In this document: positions 1 through 10,679 of the stretch, piece after piece | How positions within the stretch are numbered: position 1 is the first letter of the stretch | Layout: every line of letters starts with the position of its first letter | Assembly: GCF_030418165.1 (NCBI RefSeq) | Contig: NZ_JAUHTQ010000004.1 | Span: 124,001 to 188,000 of the forward strand | Length of the DNA stretch: 64,000 nt | Source: Ureibacillus aquaedulcis | Lineage (GTDB): Bacteria; Bacillota; Bacilli; Bacillales_A; Planococcaceae | Direction of reading: 5' to 3' | The notes under the pieces: model-generated | Seen by the model: the letters and a program-made list of their open reading frames with translations, nothing else | What the model was told of the DNA's origin: nothing | The model's database searches: none | Position numbers and translations under genes: made by a program

Positions 1-1384
1 TGGAACAGGAGGCTATGTAGCCGCGATAAGAGCATCACAGCTAGGTCTTAAAACGGCAATTGTAGAAAAGGAGCAGTTGGGCGGTACTTGTCTTCATAAA
101 GGGTGCATCCCAAGTAAAGCTTTGCTGCGAAGCGCCGAAGTTTACCGACAAACAGCTAATGCTCATGCCTTTGGTATTGAAGCGCCTGAAGTGAAACTGA
201 ATTTTACGGCAGTCCAAAATAGAAAGACTGGCATAGTTGAGCAACTTCATAACGGTGTGAAAGCATTGATTAAAAAGGGGAAAATCGATGTTTATCATGG
301 TACGGGCAGAATTCTGGGGCCATCCATTTTTTCGCCGATGCCGGGAACGATTTCAGTGGAAATGGAAGGGCAGGAAAATGAAATGCTGCTTCCGAAAAAT
401 GTAATTTTAGCAACTGGCTCAAGACCTAGAAATTTAGATGGGATCAATGTTGACGGACAAACAATTCTTTCATCTGATCATGCTTTAGAATTAGAAGCGT
501 TGCCTAGTTCCATCATCATTGTTGGCGGAGGAGTCATTGGGATTGAATGGGCTTCAATGTTAGCAGACTTTGGGGTGAAAGTATCGGTTTTGGAATATGG
601 CAATCGAATTCTTCCAGGTGAAGATCAAGAAGTGTCGAATGAAATGGAAAAACACCTTGTAAAAAGAGGTGTTGAAATAATAAAAAATGCTGAATTGCTG
701 TCCGATTCCATTGAAGTGGGGGATGGAATCAAGATTTCTGCCAACATAAAAGGGGAGCATCAATCTTATTTTGCGGAGAAGCTGTTACTGGCAGTGGGTC
801 GCATCGGTAATATCGATGGAATTGGATTAGAAAATACCGAGATTGAGACTGAATCACATTTCATCAAAGTAAATGATGTATATCAAACAAAAGAAAAGCA
901 TATTTACGCGATCGGTGATGTGATCGGGGGTATGCAACTTGCACATATCGCTTCACACGAAGGCATTGCAGCTGTTGAACATATTGCGAGTGGCGAAAAG
1001 AAACCGATCGACTATACAAATGTTGCCCGCTGTATATATAGCTATCCGGAAGCTGCTAGTATTGGGTTGACGGAAGAACAAGCAAAAACAAATGGGTTCG
1101 ATATCAAAGTTGGTAAATTCCCGTTTAAAGGAATTGGTAAAGCTTTGGTTTACGGGGATGCAGAAGGATTTGTTAAAATTATAGCAGATAAAGAAACTAA
1201 CGATCTATTAGGTGTTCACATGATAGGACCCCATGTAACAGATCTTATTTCAGAAGCTGCATTAGGGAAGTTATTGGACACTACTGCTTGGGAAATCGGC
1301 CAAACCATTCACCCCCACCCTTCATTAAGTGAGATAATGGGGGAAGCAGCTCTAGCCGTAGAAGGAAGAGCAATACACTTTTAA
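1..1384 (+). CDS. lpdV: Dihydrolipoyl dehydrogenase (E3), 5' truncated
   Basis: E3 flavoprotein of the branched-chain 2-oxoacid dehydrogenase complex; it reoxidises the lipoyl arms of E2 and reduces NAD+. The reading frame is open from base 2, before the first internal start codon, so the N-terminus lies outside the window. Visible are the end of the FAD dinucleotide fold, the redox disulfide motif GGTCLHKGCIPSK, a second nucleotide-binding glycine motif (VGGGVIGIEWAS), the AIGDV FAD motif and the C-terminal active-site stretch HPHPSLSE. The downstream E1 and E2 genes identify it as the complex-specific E3 rather than the pyruvate dehydrogenase one. Confidence 0.95.
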   Translation, partial: GTGGYVAAIRASQLGLKTAIVEKEQLGGTCLHKGCIPSKALLRSAEVYRQTANAHAFGIEAPEVKLNFTAVQNRKTGIVEQLHNGVKALIKKGKIDVYHGTGRILGPSIFSPMPGTISVEMEGQENEMLLPKNVILATGSRPRNLDGINVDGQTILSSDHALELEALPSSIIIVGGGVIGIEWASMLADFGVKVSVLEYGNRILPGEDQEVSNEMEKHLVKRGVEIIKNAELLSDSIEVGDGIKISANIKGEHQSYFAEKLLLAVGRIGNIDGIGLENTEIETESHFIKVNDVYQTKEKHIYAIGDVIGGMQLAHIASHEGIAAVEHIASGEKKPIDYTNVARCIYSYPEAASIGLTEEQAKTNGFDIKVGKFPFKGIGKALVYGDAEGFVKIIADKETNDLLGVHMIGPHVTDLISEAALGKLLDTTAWEIGQTIHPHPSLSEIMGEAALAVEGRAIHF

Positions 1385-1495
1385 AAAATAGATTAATAGA
1401 TGTTCGAGACTAAGAAGGTAATTGGTACCAACTAAATTATATGGATTAATGGTAATGAGATGAAGCTTTCCACTTTATTGAAAGGGGATGTTTAT

Positions 1496-2506
1496 GTGGG
1501 AGAAGCAAAAAATCAACATCAGCAATTAGGGCTATCTGATAAAGATGTGCTCAAAATGTATGAGACGATGTTAATGGCAAGACGCCTCGACGAAAGAATG
1601 TGGCTGCTTAATCGTGCTGGTAAAATACCGTTTGTCATATCTTGTCAAGGTCAAGAAGCTGCACAAGTAGGAGCGGCATTCGCACTTGACGAGACTAAGG
1701 ATTATATCGCTCCATATTATCGAGATATGGGAGTAGTACTACATTTTGGAATGACGGCAAGAGACCTGATGCTATCAGCGTTTGCAAAAGCCGAGGATCC
1801 GAATTCTGGTGGACGTCAAATGCCCGGACACTTCGGACAGAAAACAAATCGTATTTTAACGGGTTCATCTCCTGTTGCGACTCAAATACCCCATGCAGTT
1901 GGCGTAGCACTTGCAGGCAAAATGAGAAAACAAGATTATTTGGCATTTGTTACTCTAGGTGAAGGCTCTACGAATCAAGGAGATTTTCATGAAGGGGCTA
2001 ATTTTGCAGGTGTTCATAAGTTGCCGGTCATTATTATGGTTGAAAACAATCAATATGCGATTTCTGTGCCCATTGAAAAACAATTAGGCTGTGCAAAAGT
2101 ATCCGATCGAGCAATCGGCTATGGAATGCCGGGTGTTACGGTGGATGGCAAAAATCCATTGGAAGTTTACCGTGTAGTAAAAGAGGCTGCAGATCGGGCA
2201 AGACGAGGAGAAGGGCCAAGTTTGATTGAAACGGTTACTTACCGTCTGACAGCGCATTCATCAGATGATGATGATAGACAATATCGTACGGCTGAGGATA
2301 TTGCCGAAGGTAGAGCCAAAGACCCGATTAAGTTATTTGAAACTTATTTAATAGAGTCGAATACGGCAACAGTAGACGATTTTACACAACTCAATGAAAA
2401 AGTGATGGCTGTCGTTAATGAGGCCACGAACTATGCGGAGAATGCTCCTTACGCAACTCCAGAGCATGCACTGAAATATGTGTACGAGGAAGGAGAAGAG
2501 GGCTGA
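1496..2506 (+). CDS. bkdAA: Branched-chain 2-oxoacid dehydrogenase E1 alpha
   Basis: Thiamine-diphosphate-binding half of the E1 decarboxylase, acting on the 2-oxoacids from valine, leucine and isoleucine. The TPP motif runs from GEGSTNQGD to VENNQYAIS, and the phosphorylation-loop-like segment YRLTAHSSDDDD follows. An upstream ATG at 1460 is in frame, but the GTG at 1496 has AAAGGGG about 8 bases before it and gives the usual N-terminus (GEAKNQHQQLGL), so I prefer it. The stop overlaps the next ATG (TGATG), indicating translational coupling with the beta subunit. Confidence 0.93.
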   Translation: MGEAKNQHQQLGLSDKDVLKMYETMLMARRLDERMWLLNRAGKIPFVISCQGQEAAQVGAAFALDETKDYIAPYYRDMGVVLHFGMTARDLMLSAFAKAEDPNSGGRQMPGHFGQKTNRILTGSSPVATQIPHAVGVALAGKMRKQDYLAFVTLGEGSTNQGDFHEGANFAGVHKLPVIIMVENNQYAISVPIEKQLGCAKVSDRAIGYGMPGVTVDGKNPLEVYRVVKEAADRARRGEGPSLIETVTYRLTAHSSDDDDRQYRTAEDIAEGRAKDPIKLFETYLIESNTATVDDFTQLNEKVMAVVNEATNYAENAPYATPEHALKYVYEEGEEG

Positions 2507-3489
2507 TGGCAGTGATTTCTTATATTGAAGCGATTCAACTGGCAATGAAGGAAGAAATGGAAAGAGACGAAAATGTCTTTATCCTAGGGGAAGATGTCGG
2601 CCTCAAAGGTGGCGTATTTAAGGCAACTGCCGGCCTATATGATCAATTTGGAGAATCTCGTGTACTTGATACACCATTAGCAGAAAGTGCGATAGCGGGC
2701 GTAGCAATCGGTGCAGCGATGGTTGGAATGCGTCCTATTGCCGAAATGCAATTTGCCGACTTTATTATGCCAGCCGTAAATCAAATTGTGTCAGAGGCTG
2801 CAAAAATTCGCTATCGTTCAAACAATGATTGGCATTGTCCAATTGTTATCCGTGCTCCTTTTGGCGGGGGAATCCACGGTGCACTTTACCATTCCCAATC
2901 CGTGGAAGCATTATTTGCCGGTACACCTGGCTTAAAGATTGTAATTCCTTCTTCACCATATGACGCTAAAGGCTTATTGAAGGCGGCTATTCGAGACGAA
3001 GATCCCGTATTATTCTTTGAACATAAACGTGCCTATCGATTAATAAAAGGTGAAGTACCTGCAGATGACTATGTACTGCCTATTGGTAAAGCCGAAGTAA
3101 AACGAGAAGGCGATGATATTACGGTAATTACCTATGGCTTGGCAGTAAATTTTGCTATCCAGGCAGCGGAGCGACTTGCAGACGATGGGATTCAGGCTCA
3201 TATCTTGGATCTACGAACAGTTTACCCATTAGATAAAGAATCAATTATTGAAGCAGCAAGTAAGACAGGGAAAGTATTATTAGTTACGGAAGATAATAAA
3301 GAAGGCAGCATTATGAGTGAAGTTGCAGCGATTATCGCAGAACACTGCTTATTTGACTTGGATGCACCGATTAAGCGCCTGGCTGGTCCGGATGTTCCTG
3401 CTATGCCATACGCACCGACAATGGAAAAATATTTCATGATTAATCCTGAAAAAATAGAACAAGCAATGCGAAGCTTGGCGGCGTTCTAG
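2506..3489 (+). CDS. bkdAB: Branched-chain 2-oxoacid dehydrogenase E1 beta
   Basis: Beta half of the E1 heterotetramer; it completes the TPP site. The 327-residue length is normal for the family. Typical segments are GEDVGLKGGVF, DTPLAESAIAGVAIG, EMQFADFIMPA, the HSQSVEALFAGTPGLKIV stretch and the C-terminal transketolase domain around LDLRTVYPLD. It starts at an ATG overlapping the alpha stop by one base and is followed 14 bases later by the E2 gene, so the set is one transcription unit. Confidence 0.95.
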   Translation: MAVISYIEAIQLAMKEEMERDENVFILGEDVGLKGGVFKATAGLYDQFGESRVLDTPLAESAIAGVAIGAAMVGMRPIAEMQFADFIMPAVNQIVSEAAKIRYRSNNDWHCPIVIRAPFGGGIHGALYHSQSVEALFAGTPGLKIVIPSSPYDAKGLLKAAIRDEDPVLFFEHKRAYRLIKGEVPADDYVLPIGKAEVKREGDDITVITYGLAVNFAIQAAERLADDGIQAHILDLRTVYPLDKESIIEAASKTGKVLLVTEDNKEGSIMSEVAAIIAEHCLFDLDAPIKRLAGPDVPAMPYAPTMEKYFMINPEKIEQAMRSLAAF

Positions 3490-3503
3490 AAGGGGGATAT
3501 TAG

Positions 3504-4811
3504 ATGTCTATTGAAAATATTTTAATGCCACAGCTGGGAGAAAGTGTGACCGAGGGGACAATTGAAAAATGGTTGGTAACGCCTGGCGACAAGGTCAACA
3601 AATATGACCCGATTGCGGAAGTGGTAACCGACAAAGTAAATGCAGAAATCCCTTCCTCCTTTACTGGAACGATAAAAGAACTAATTGCAAAAGAGGGCGA
3701 AGCATTACAGGTTGGCACAATCATTTGTTCAGTTGAAGTAGCAGGTGAAGCGACTGAGGATACCCCAGCTACCCAGCCGTCAAATTCTAGTGTCAGTTCA
3801 GACAGTATAAGTGCAACTAATCAGGTTCAAACAGAAAAGGCGGAACCGGCTAAAACTGCTTCTAGTTCTTCATCAAAAAAACGCTATTCACCAGCTGTTT
3901 TACGTCTGGCCGAAGAACATAATATCGACTTGCAACTAGTAGAGGGTACAGGTTTGGAAGGTCGCATTACTAGAAAAGACCTTCACAAACTCATTGAAAC
4001 TGGCCAAATACCGCAAACAGAATCTTTATCTAGCGTAAAGCCTGTACAACTACCAGAAGAAAAGACAACAGTGGTTCAAGACAAAGCTGCTGCATTTGAA
4101 AGTGCTGTCCATGATATTGAAATTCCCGTTTCATCAGTACGCAAAGCTATTGCCAAGAATATGGTGCGGAGTGCACAAGAAGTGCCCCATGCCTGGATGA
4201 TGATGGAAGTGGATGTAACGAACCTTGTAGCTTACCGCGATGCCATCAAAAATGATTTCAAGGCTAAAGAAGGATTCAACATAACTTATTTCGCCTTCTT
4301 TATCAAAGCGATTTCAAGAGCACTAAAAGAGTTCCCGATGATGAACTCAGTTTGGGCGGATGACAAAATTATTCAAAAGAAGGACATTAATATTTCCATT
4401 GCAGTGGCTACGGAAGATGCCCTATTTGTTCCTGTAATCAAACATGCTGATGAAAAATCCATAAAAGGCATTGCAAAAGAGATTCATGAGCTATCTACAA
4501 TTGTCAGAGGCGGAAAGCTGCGTTCAGAGCATATGCAAGGCGGAACATTTACAGTTAACAATACGGGGTCATTTGGATCTGTACAATCAATGGGAATCAT
4601 TAATTATCCACAAGCTGCGATTATACAAGTCGAGTCAATCGTAAAAAGGCCCGTAATTATGGACGGTGGGATGTTTGCTGCACGTGATATGGTAAACTTA
4701 TGCTTATCTCTTGACCATAGAATATTAGACGGGCTTGTTTGCGGGAAGTTTCTGAAAAGAGTAAAAGATATTCTCGAAAATGTAAATAAAGACACGATGT
4801 CCGTGTATTAA
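3504..4811 (+). CDS. bkdB: Branched-chain 2-oxoacid dehydrogenase E2 (lipoamide acyltransferase)
   Basis: Core acyltransferase of the complex. Domains in order: one lipoyl domain (residues 1-78) with the lipoylated Lys near position 44 in TDKVNAE; a Ser/Pro/Glu-rich linker; the peripheral-subunit-binding domain (about 125-165, YSPAVLRLAEEHNID then GRITRKDL); and the catalytic domain ending with DHRILDG, whose His405 and Asp409 are the active-site pair. It has a good ribosome site (AAGGGGGAT). It is the last gene of the operon and is followed by a terminator. Confidence 0.95.
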   Translation: MSIENILMPQLGESVTEGTIEKWLVTPGDKVNKYDPIAEVVTDKVNAEIPSSFTGTIKELIAKEGEALQVGTIICSVEVAGEATEDTPATQPSNSSVSSDSISATNQVQTEKAEPAKTASSSSSKKRYSPAVLRLAEEHNIDLQLVEGTGLEGRITRKDLHKLIETGQIPQTESLSSVKPVQLPEEKTTVVQDKAAAFESAVHDIEIPVSSVRKAIAKNMVRSAQEVPHAWMMMEVDVTNLVAYRDAIKNDFKAKEGFNITYFAFFIKAISRALKEFPMMNSVWADDKIIQKKDINISIAVATEDALFVPVIKHADEKSIKGIAKEIHELSTIVRGGKLRSEHMQGGTFTVNNTGSFGSVQSMGIINYPQAAIIQVESIVKRPVIMDGGMFAARDMVNLCLSLDHRILDGLVCGKFLKRVKDILENVNKDTMSVY

Positions 4812-4815
4812 AAGT

Positions 4816-4853
4816 AAAAGAAGCCTTGTCCATTAAGGCTTCTTTTATTTTTG
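4816..4853 (+). terminator. Terminator of the bkd operon
   Basis: A 12-bp perfect stem (4816-4827 with 4835-4846), a 7-base loop and a T-rich tail directly after bkdB. Confidence 0.9.
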
Positions 4854-5026
4854 TACTTTAATGGAAAGCTTTTCTAATGTAGAATTGAATTATAAAATGA
4901 ACAAAAGTTGGTGGAGTTGACTACGCTCAACGAACTACTTGTTCAAATGGCGGGATATTAATGGGAGAATCCTGCAGTTTATTAAAATGGGATTATAGGT
5001 AAAGGGGGAAGCTTTTTAGCGAGAAT

Positions 5027-6721
5027 ATGTCAATTCAAATGAAGAATATTCAATTTCCATCAGCTAGTTATGATGAGTGGAAAGAACAAGCAATAAAAGC
5101 ATTAAAGGGGAAGCCCTTCCAATCATTATTTACAGAAACAATTGAAGGGGTCACACTTGAACCCCTGTATACACAAGAAATGTTGATGGACAAACTAGGG
5201 GATAATTTAGAAAAGCAAATTTCGACTATCAGGTCGTTAAAGGACAGCGCCGGCTTTAAAATTTCACAACAAGTTTACGGTGAGACCTCATCACAGTTCT
5301 TCACATTGCTACAAGAAAGTGTGGAAAGAGGAAACGATTGTGTAACAATCCACAGCCGAGTTCCTTTTAAATGGGATGAGGAAAATTTAACGCTATTAGC
5401 GAAATACTTAGCTGAAAATACGTTTAAACTTTTTATAGAAAATGAGAAAGACCCAATCTTGAATGTTTTTAATAAAATCAATGCACCATCCGTAAAAGGT
5501 TTTATTATTTCGCATCAAGGAAATATGTTGAGTAATTTTGAGAATGTAAGATCTATTTCGATAAATACCATTCCTTATCATCATGACGGGGCGAGTGTCA
5601 TAGAAGAATTGGCCATTTCCCTTGCATTGGCAGCCAAATATGCAGAGCAAGAGGGAAGCTATGAGAAAATGATCTCCAAATCCTTTGTCAGCTTTGCCAT
5701 TGATACACAGTTCTTCCTGGAAATTGCAAAACTCCGTGCCTTCAAAGTATTGTGGAAAGCGTTTTCAAAAGCCTATAAAGTTGATAAGCCTGCTGCAATT
5801 CCAGTGATGGCGGAAACCTCTTTGCGCAGCTATACAAAAGCAGACCCATATGTAAACCTATTACGTGCAGGAAACGAAGCATTTGCTGCCCTGATCGGCG
5901 GAGCGGATTATTTCACTGTTCATCCACATGATTGCTTAACAAAGCCAACAGAAAAATCGATCAGAATCGCCCGCAATGTTTCATTGGTATTAAAAGAAGA
6001 ATCGTTTGTTGAAAACGTTCTTGATGCATCGGGAGGATCATATTTTATCGAAACCTTAACAGCCGACTATGCAGAAAAAGCTTGGGAGCTATTCCTGGAA
6101 ATCGAAAAGGCTGGGGGTATTGATGCATATACCCAATCCGGTCAACTACAAGCAAGATTGGACCGACTATTCGAAAGTAGACTTGATGCAGTACAAACAA
6201 GAAAAGATTCACTTATTGGAACAAATATTTATGCAAACCCAGCAGACGAAGTACCAGCAGAGACAAATCCTCAATTTGCCCAGATTAAGCGATTAGCGAT
6301 TCCATTTGAAAAATTACGGGTGAACTATAAAGAATTCAAACCGAGAATTGCCATCTTGACTTATGGAAAACTAAAAGATTTCAAACCTCGTGCAGATTTT
6401 GTTGATGGATTTTTTGCTACCGTCGGAATCGTGCCGGAAAAATCAGGCGAAATTACTAACATAGAAGCTGCAAAAGATTGGATGGAACAAGCAAACTACG
6501 ATTATGTGGTAATTGCTGCAAAAGATGAGGATACAAAACTGTTACTACCTTCAATTCTTGAGCTTCAACCAAAAGGCATATTAGTGGATGTTGCCGGCAA
6601 GTATAAACAGGAGCAAGAAGAATGGCTAGAAAAAGGTTTGAACGGCTTTATATATGCAGGTCAAAATATTGTTGAGAAGCTAACAGAAGTTCTTGAAAGC
6701 TTGAAGGGGGTACAACAATGA
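5027..6721 (+). CDS. mutA: Methylmalonyl-CoA mutase small (beta) subunit
   Basis: Non-catalytic partner of the B12-dependent mutase that interconverts methylmalonyl-CoA and succinyl-CoA. At 564 residues it shows the mutase TIM-barrel signatures ([32 protein letters not shown]) but is shorter than MutB. Its C-terminal cobalamin-like domain lacks the DxHxxG cobalt-binding motif, as expected for the small subunit. The stop overlaps the mutB start by four bases (ATGA). The ATG lies about 16 bases after the purine-rich AAAGGGGGAA, a longer spacing than usual, so the exact start is less certain than the gene. Confidence 0.92.
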   Translation: MSIQMKNIQFPSASYDEWKEQAIKALKGKPFQSLFTETIEGVTLEPLYTQEMLMDKLGDNLEKQISTIRSLKDSAGFKISQQVYGETSSQFFTLLQESVERGNDCVTIHSRVPFKWDEENLTLLAKYLAENTFKLFIENEKDPILNVFNKINAPSVKGFIISHQGNMLSNFENVRSISINTIPYHHDGASVIEELAISLALAAKYAEQEGSYEKMISKSFVSFAIDTQFFLEIAKLRAFKVLWKAFSKAYKVDKPAAIPVMAETSLRSYTKADPYVNLLRAGNEAFAALIGGADYFTVHPHDCLTKPTEKSIRIARNVSLVLKEESFVENVLDASGGSYFIETLTADYAEKAWELFLEIEKAGGIDAYTQSGQLQARLDRLFESRLDAVQTRKDSLIGTNIYANPADEVPAETNPQFAQIKRLAIPFEKLRVNYKEFKPRIAILTYGKLKDFKPRADFVDGFFATVGIVPEKSGEITNIEAAKDWMEQANYDYVVIAAKDEDTKLLLPSILELQPKGILVDVAGKYKQEQEEWLEKGLNGFIYAGQNIVEKLTEVLESLKGVQQ

Positions 6722-8868
6722 GTAAACCACATTTCGAATCCATTCATATAAAAGATATTTTGGAAAATGAAAACCTGCAATCTAAAGGCAACTTTATGAC
6801 CAATGAGGGCATCGAGGCCAATGCATTCTACAATAGGGAGGATATCCATCATCTCAAGCATCTAAATGACGTTTCAGGTGTTGCACCAAATACACGTGGG
6901 CCGTATCCGACAATGTATGTTGCCCGTCCATGGACCGTTCGCCAATATGCAGGGTTTTCGACGGCAGAGGAATCGAATGCATTCTACCGCCGTAATTTAG
7001 CGATGGGTCAAAAAGGGTTATCAGTCGCATTTGATCTAGCTACACACCGTGGATATGACTCGACACATCCCCGAGTAAAAGGGGACGTAGGGAAAGCGGG
7101 CGTAGCAATTGATTCGATAGAAGACATGAAAATACTGTTTGATGGCATTCCTCTGGATCAAATGTCTGTGTCAATGACAATGAACGGTGCAGTATTGCCT
7201 ATCATGGCCTTTTATATTGTAGCAGCCGAAGAACAAGGCGTTGCCCCGGAGCAACTTGCCGGCACGATTCAAAACGATATATTAAAAGAATATATGGTTC
7301 GTAATACGTATATCTACCCGCCGGAAATGTCCATGAAAATTATTGCTGATATCTTTGAATACACAAGCAAGTTCATGCCAAAATTCAATTCCATTTCTAT
7401 TTCCGGATACCATATTCAAGAAGCAGGTGCCACAAACGACATTGAACTAGCATACACACTAGCTGATGGACTTGAATACGTACGTACTGGCTTAAAAGCG
7501 GGAATAGATATTGATTCATTTGCACCGCGTTTATCGTTTTTCTGGGCGATTGGGATGAATTATTATATGGAAGTCGCGAAGATGAGGGCAGCTCGACGGA
7601 TCTGGGCACAGATGATGAGCACATTTAACCCGAAAAATCCGAAGTCCTTGGCTTTACGTACCCATTCGCAAACTTCGGGGTGGTCTTTGACTGAACAAGA
7701 TCCATTTAATAATGTGACAAGAACATTGGTTGAGGCAAACGCAGCAGCCATGGGGCATACGCAATCTCTCCATACCAATGCACTTGATGAAGCAATTGCT
7801 CTGCCAACAGATTTCTCTGCCCGTATTGCCCGTAATACACAACTATTCCTGCAGGAAGAAACAGGAATGACGAAAGTTATTGACCCATGGGGCGGCTCTT
7901 ATTATGTCGAGAAATTAACAGATGAACTAATTGAAAAAGCTTGGACATTGATTGAAGAAATCGAAGGACTTGGCGGCATGGCTAAAGCGATTGAAACAGG
8001 CTTGCCGAAAATGAAAGTCGAAGAATCGGCAGCAAAGCGCCAAGCAAAAATTGATTCTAAAACGGAAACAATAGTAGGAGTCAATAAATATTTGTTGGAT
8101 GTGGAAGAACCAATTGATATTTTGGATATTGATAATTCCATTGTTCGCCAAAAACAAATTGAACGATTGGAAAAGCTTAAAGCGGAACGAAATGAAGAGG
8201 AAGTCCAAAAACATCTAGCCCGCCTAACCCATGCTGCACAAACAGGTGAAGAAAACCTTTTGGCAGTTGCAGTCGATGCGGCCCGTGCACGCGCTTCCCT
8301 TGGTGAAATTTCAGATGCCATTGAACAAGTATCGGGTCGCCACAAGGCGGTTATCCGTTCGATTTCCGGTGTGTATTCTTCCAATTTCTCAGATGATGAA
8401 TTAATTCGGGAAGTTAAGCAAATGACGGATGAATTCCTGGAAAACGAAGGCCGCCGTCCGCGAATCCTTGTCGCAAAAATGGGGCAGGATGGTCATGATC
8501 GCGGAGCAAAAGTAGTAGCGACAGGTTATGCGGATTTAGGCTTTGATGTAGATATATCGCCATTATTTATGACACCTGAGGAAGCAGCACAAATGGCTGT
8601 TGAAAATGATGTACATTGTGTGGGCGTTTCTTCCCTTGCGGCCGGACATAAAACATTAGTACCTGAACTAATCGAGGAACTCAAAAAACTTGGACGACAA
8701 GATATTATCGTCATTGTTGGGGGCGTTATTCCGGCACAAGATTACCAATTTATATACGATGCCGGTGCAGTAGCAATCTTTGGGCCAGGAACGGTTATCC
8801 CGGTATCCGCCATAAAGATCATCGAAGAAATTTATCGACGTTTAGGCTACGAGGAAGTGCAAGGTTAA
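6718..8868 (+). CDS. mutB: Methylmalonyl-CoA mutase large (alpha) subunit
   Basis: Catalytic subunit of 716 residues. The N-terminal mutase barrel contains [12 protein letters not shown] and [16 protein letters not shown], the latter contacting substrate in the family. The C-terminal adenosylcobalamin domain carries the DGHDRGAK motif near residues 591-598, where His593 is the predicted lower axial ligand. It is translationally coupled to mutA upstream and overlaps meaB downstream (TAATG). With the bkd operon just upstream and mce/mmdA downstream, the role is disposal of propionyl-CoA from branched-chain amino acids. Confidence 0.96.
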   Translation: MSKPHFESIHIKDILENENLQSKGNFMTNEGIEANAFYNREDIHHLKHLNDVSGVAPNTRGPYPTMYVARPWTVRQYAGFSTAEESNAFYRRNLAMGQKGLSVAFDLATHRGYDSTHPRVKGDVGKAGVAIDSIEDMKILFDGIPLDQMSVSMTMNGAVLPIMAFYIVAAEEQGVAPEQLAGTIQNDILKEYMVRNTYIYPPEMSMKIIADIFEYTSKFMPKFNSISISGYHIQEAGATNDIELAYTLADGLEYVRTGLKAGIDIDSFAPRLSFFWAIGMNYYMEVAKMRAARRIWAQMMSTFNPKNPKSLALRTHSQTSGWSLTEQDPFNNVTRTLVEANAAAMGHTQSLHTNALDEAIALPTDFSARIARNTQLFLQEETGMTKVIDPWGGSYYVEKLTDELIEKAWTLIEEIEGLGGMAKAIETGLPKMKVEESAAKRQAKIDSKTETIVGVNKYLLDVEEPIDILDIDNSIVRQKQIERLEKLKAERNEEEVQKHLARLTHAAQTGEENLLAVAVDAARARASLGEISDAIEQVSGRHKAVIRSISGVYSSNFSDDELIREVKQMTDEFLENEGRRPRILVAKMGQDGHDRGAKVVATGYADLGFDVDISPLFMTPEEAAQMAVENDVHCVGVSSLAAGHKTLVPELIEELKKLGRQDIIVIVGGVIPAQDYQFIYDAGAVAIFGPGTVIPVSAIKIIEEIYRRLGYEEVQG

Positions 8869-9962
8869 TGGAGCGCAACAAAAACTTGCAGGAAGACAGA
8901 GGCGCTTTAAGTGTAAGGAACGGAGTGAAGGGTGGTCATGATGGGATGGCCATCAAGCCAAAAAGATTCAAGAAAACCAGCCAGGGTGCAATAGACATTC
9001 CAAAATTGGCAGGTGAAGTCCTAAGTGGACAACGAACATCCCTGTCAAAAGCTATCACGCTCATTGAAAGTTCGAATAATGAACACAAAGAACAAGCTCA
9101 AATGCTGCTGCAAGAGCTTCTTCCATATACAGGCGGGAGTATTCGGATAGGAATAACAGGTGTCCCGGGCGCTGGAAAAAGTTCTTTTATTGAAGCCTTT
9201 GGAACAATGCTTTGCAATATGGGGAAAAAGGTTGCAGTCTTGGCGATCGATCCAAGTTCCACCCTTTCCGGGGGGAGTATACTGGGAGACAAAACCCGAA
9301 TGGAAGAATTGAGCCGCAACAAAAGTGCTTTTGTACGACCCTCTCCAAATGCGGGTACCTTGGGCGGAGTGCATAAGAAATCCAGGGAAACCATGCTTCT
9401 TTGCGAAGCAGCGGGGTATGATGTCATTCTGATCGAAACAGTCGGAGTTGGCCAAAGCGAGACATATGTACGCGGGATGGTTGATTTTTTCCTATTATTA
9501 GTGTTAACAGGTGCAGGTGACGAATTACAAGGAATGAAAAAAGGCATTATGGAACTTGCTGATGGTGTCGTTGTTCACAAAAGTGATGGAGATAATGTAC
9601 AAAAGGCGAGAAAGACTGTACGGGAATATATGCAAATCCTCCACTTTCTGCAGCCGGCAACACCAGGATGGATGAGTAAGGCATTGCCAGTATCCTCAAT
9701 TGAAAAGACAGGTATTACCGATGTTTGGGAGATGATTTGCCAGTTTGAACAAACCAGCAAGGAAACTTTAGTATGGGAATCCAGACGTCTCAAACAGACA
9801 AAAGAGTGGTATCATTCTATGATCCGCGATACATTAATAGATACGTTTTTCCAAAATACTGATCGTAGAATTCAAGTAAAGTCAATTGAAGAAGCCATAC
9901 TGCGCGGAGAAATTACTGTAACACAAGGGGTTTCAAAGTTGTTTCCAAAAGAAGCAAGATAA
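8868..9962 (+). CDS. meaB: MeaB-type GTPase, mutase chaperone
   Basis: G3E P-loop GTPase that protects and reloads methylmalonyl-CoA mutase with cobalamin. Walker A is GVPGAGKSS near residue 98, followed by VLAIDPSS, ETVGVGQSE (switch region) and a VVHKSDGDN guanine-specificity stretch. The ATG at 8868 overlaps the mutB stop. An in-frame ATG at 8946, preceded by GAAGGGTGG, would give a protein closer to the usual family N-terminus, so the first 26 residues are doubtful. Adjacency to mutB fixes the partner. Confidence 0.93.
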   Translation: MERNKNLQEDRGALSVRNGVKGGHDGMAIKPKRFKKTSQGAIDIPKLAGEVLSGQRTSLSKAITLIESSNNEHKEQAQMLLQELLPYTGGSIRIGITGVPGAGKSSFIEAFGTMLCNMGKKVAVLAIDPSSTLSGGSILGDKTRMEELSRNKSAFVRPSPNAGTLGGVHKKSRETMLLCEAAGYDVILIETVGVGQSETYVRGMVDFFLLLVLTGAGDELQGMKKGIMELADGVVVHKSDGDNVQKARKTVREYMQILHFLQPATPGWMSKALPVSSIEKTGITDVWEMICQFEQTSKETLVWESRRLKQTKEWYHSMIRDTLIDTFFQNTDRRIQVKSIEEAILRGEITVTQGVSKLFPKEAR

Positions 9963-10016
9963 TCTGCAAATGGCCGTCTTTATGTTAAAATGTATAGTTG
10001 AGAGGAGCGATAAATC

Positions 10017-10457
10017 ATGAATATGGATTACGATTTATTTATGGAAGAAATTAAAAGAACAGCACGTGCAGAAATTGAAGGAGCAGGCTATGAACAGCTT
10101 AAAACTCCCGAAGAAGTTGAGGAAGCATTCGCACGTCCTGGAACTACACTAGTAATGGTGAACTCTGTATGTGGCTGTGCTGGAGGCATTGCACGTCCAG
10201 CTGCTGCTAACGCTATTCATTATGATAAACGTCCAGATCACTTGGTAACAGTATTTGCAGGACAAGATAAAGAGGCAACAGCAGCTGCACGCCATTTATT
10301 TGGGGATAATCATATTCCATCATCACCAGCGTTCGTTTTGTTAAAAGACGGTAAAGTAGTAGCCGATATCGGTCGTCATGAAATCGAAGGACACGACCCA
10401 ATGTCTGTTGTTACAAATCTTCAAGGCAACTTTGAAGAATACTGTGAAGAAGTATAA
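10017..10457 (+). CDS. brxB: Bacilliredoxin BrxB/YqiW family
   Basis: Small thioredoxin-fold protein of 146 residues with the hallmark CGC motif ([10 protein letters not shown], Cys52 and Cys54) and the conserved segment NHIPSSPAF. Family members remove bacillithiol from S-bacillithiolated proteins. The ribosome site GAGGAGCG lies about 9 bases before the ATG. Its position just after the bkd/mut block matches yqiW in B. subtilis. Confidence 0.92.
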   Translation: MNMDYDLFMEEIKRTARAEIEGAGYEQLKTPEEVEEAFARPGTTLVMVNSVCGCAGGIARPAAANAIHYDKRPDHLVTVFAGQDKEATAAARHLFGDNHIPSSPAFVLLKDGKVVADIGRHEIEGHDPMSVVTNLQGNFEEYCEEV

Positions 10458-10597
10458 TTATTAATTTCTTTCACAAATTTTTCTGGAACTGTTGGTTGGG
10501 AGATAAATGCTAACCTACGTCCAAAAATTCCTTTAAACAATAGTTTTAAGGACATATCTGCAGATAAGAAGGGTGAAACTTCCTTGTCAGCGTTGAT

Positions 10598-10643
10598 AAA
10601 CTAAGGCTGATCGCTTATATATTGGCAATCAGCCTAGTTTTCT
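10598..10643 (+). terminator. Terminator after brxB
   Basis: A 13-bp stem with a single bulged A (10598-10611 with 10628-10640), followed by a short T run. It lies between brxB and the YqjA-like gene. Confidence 0.75.
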
Positions 10644-10679
10644 AATGATTTATTTTGTCGCAATTTTCAGTCGCGAAGC

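Noticed and set aside
7902-8384. 160-codon minus-strand ORF inside mutB
   Set aside because: It is a frame shadow of a well-supported mutase gene, Ser/Ala-rich with no ribosome site or family pattern.
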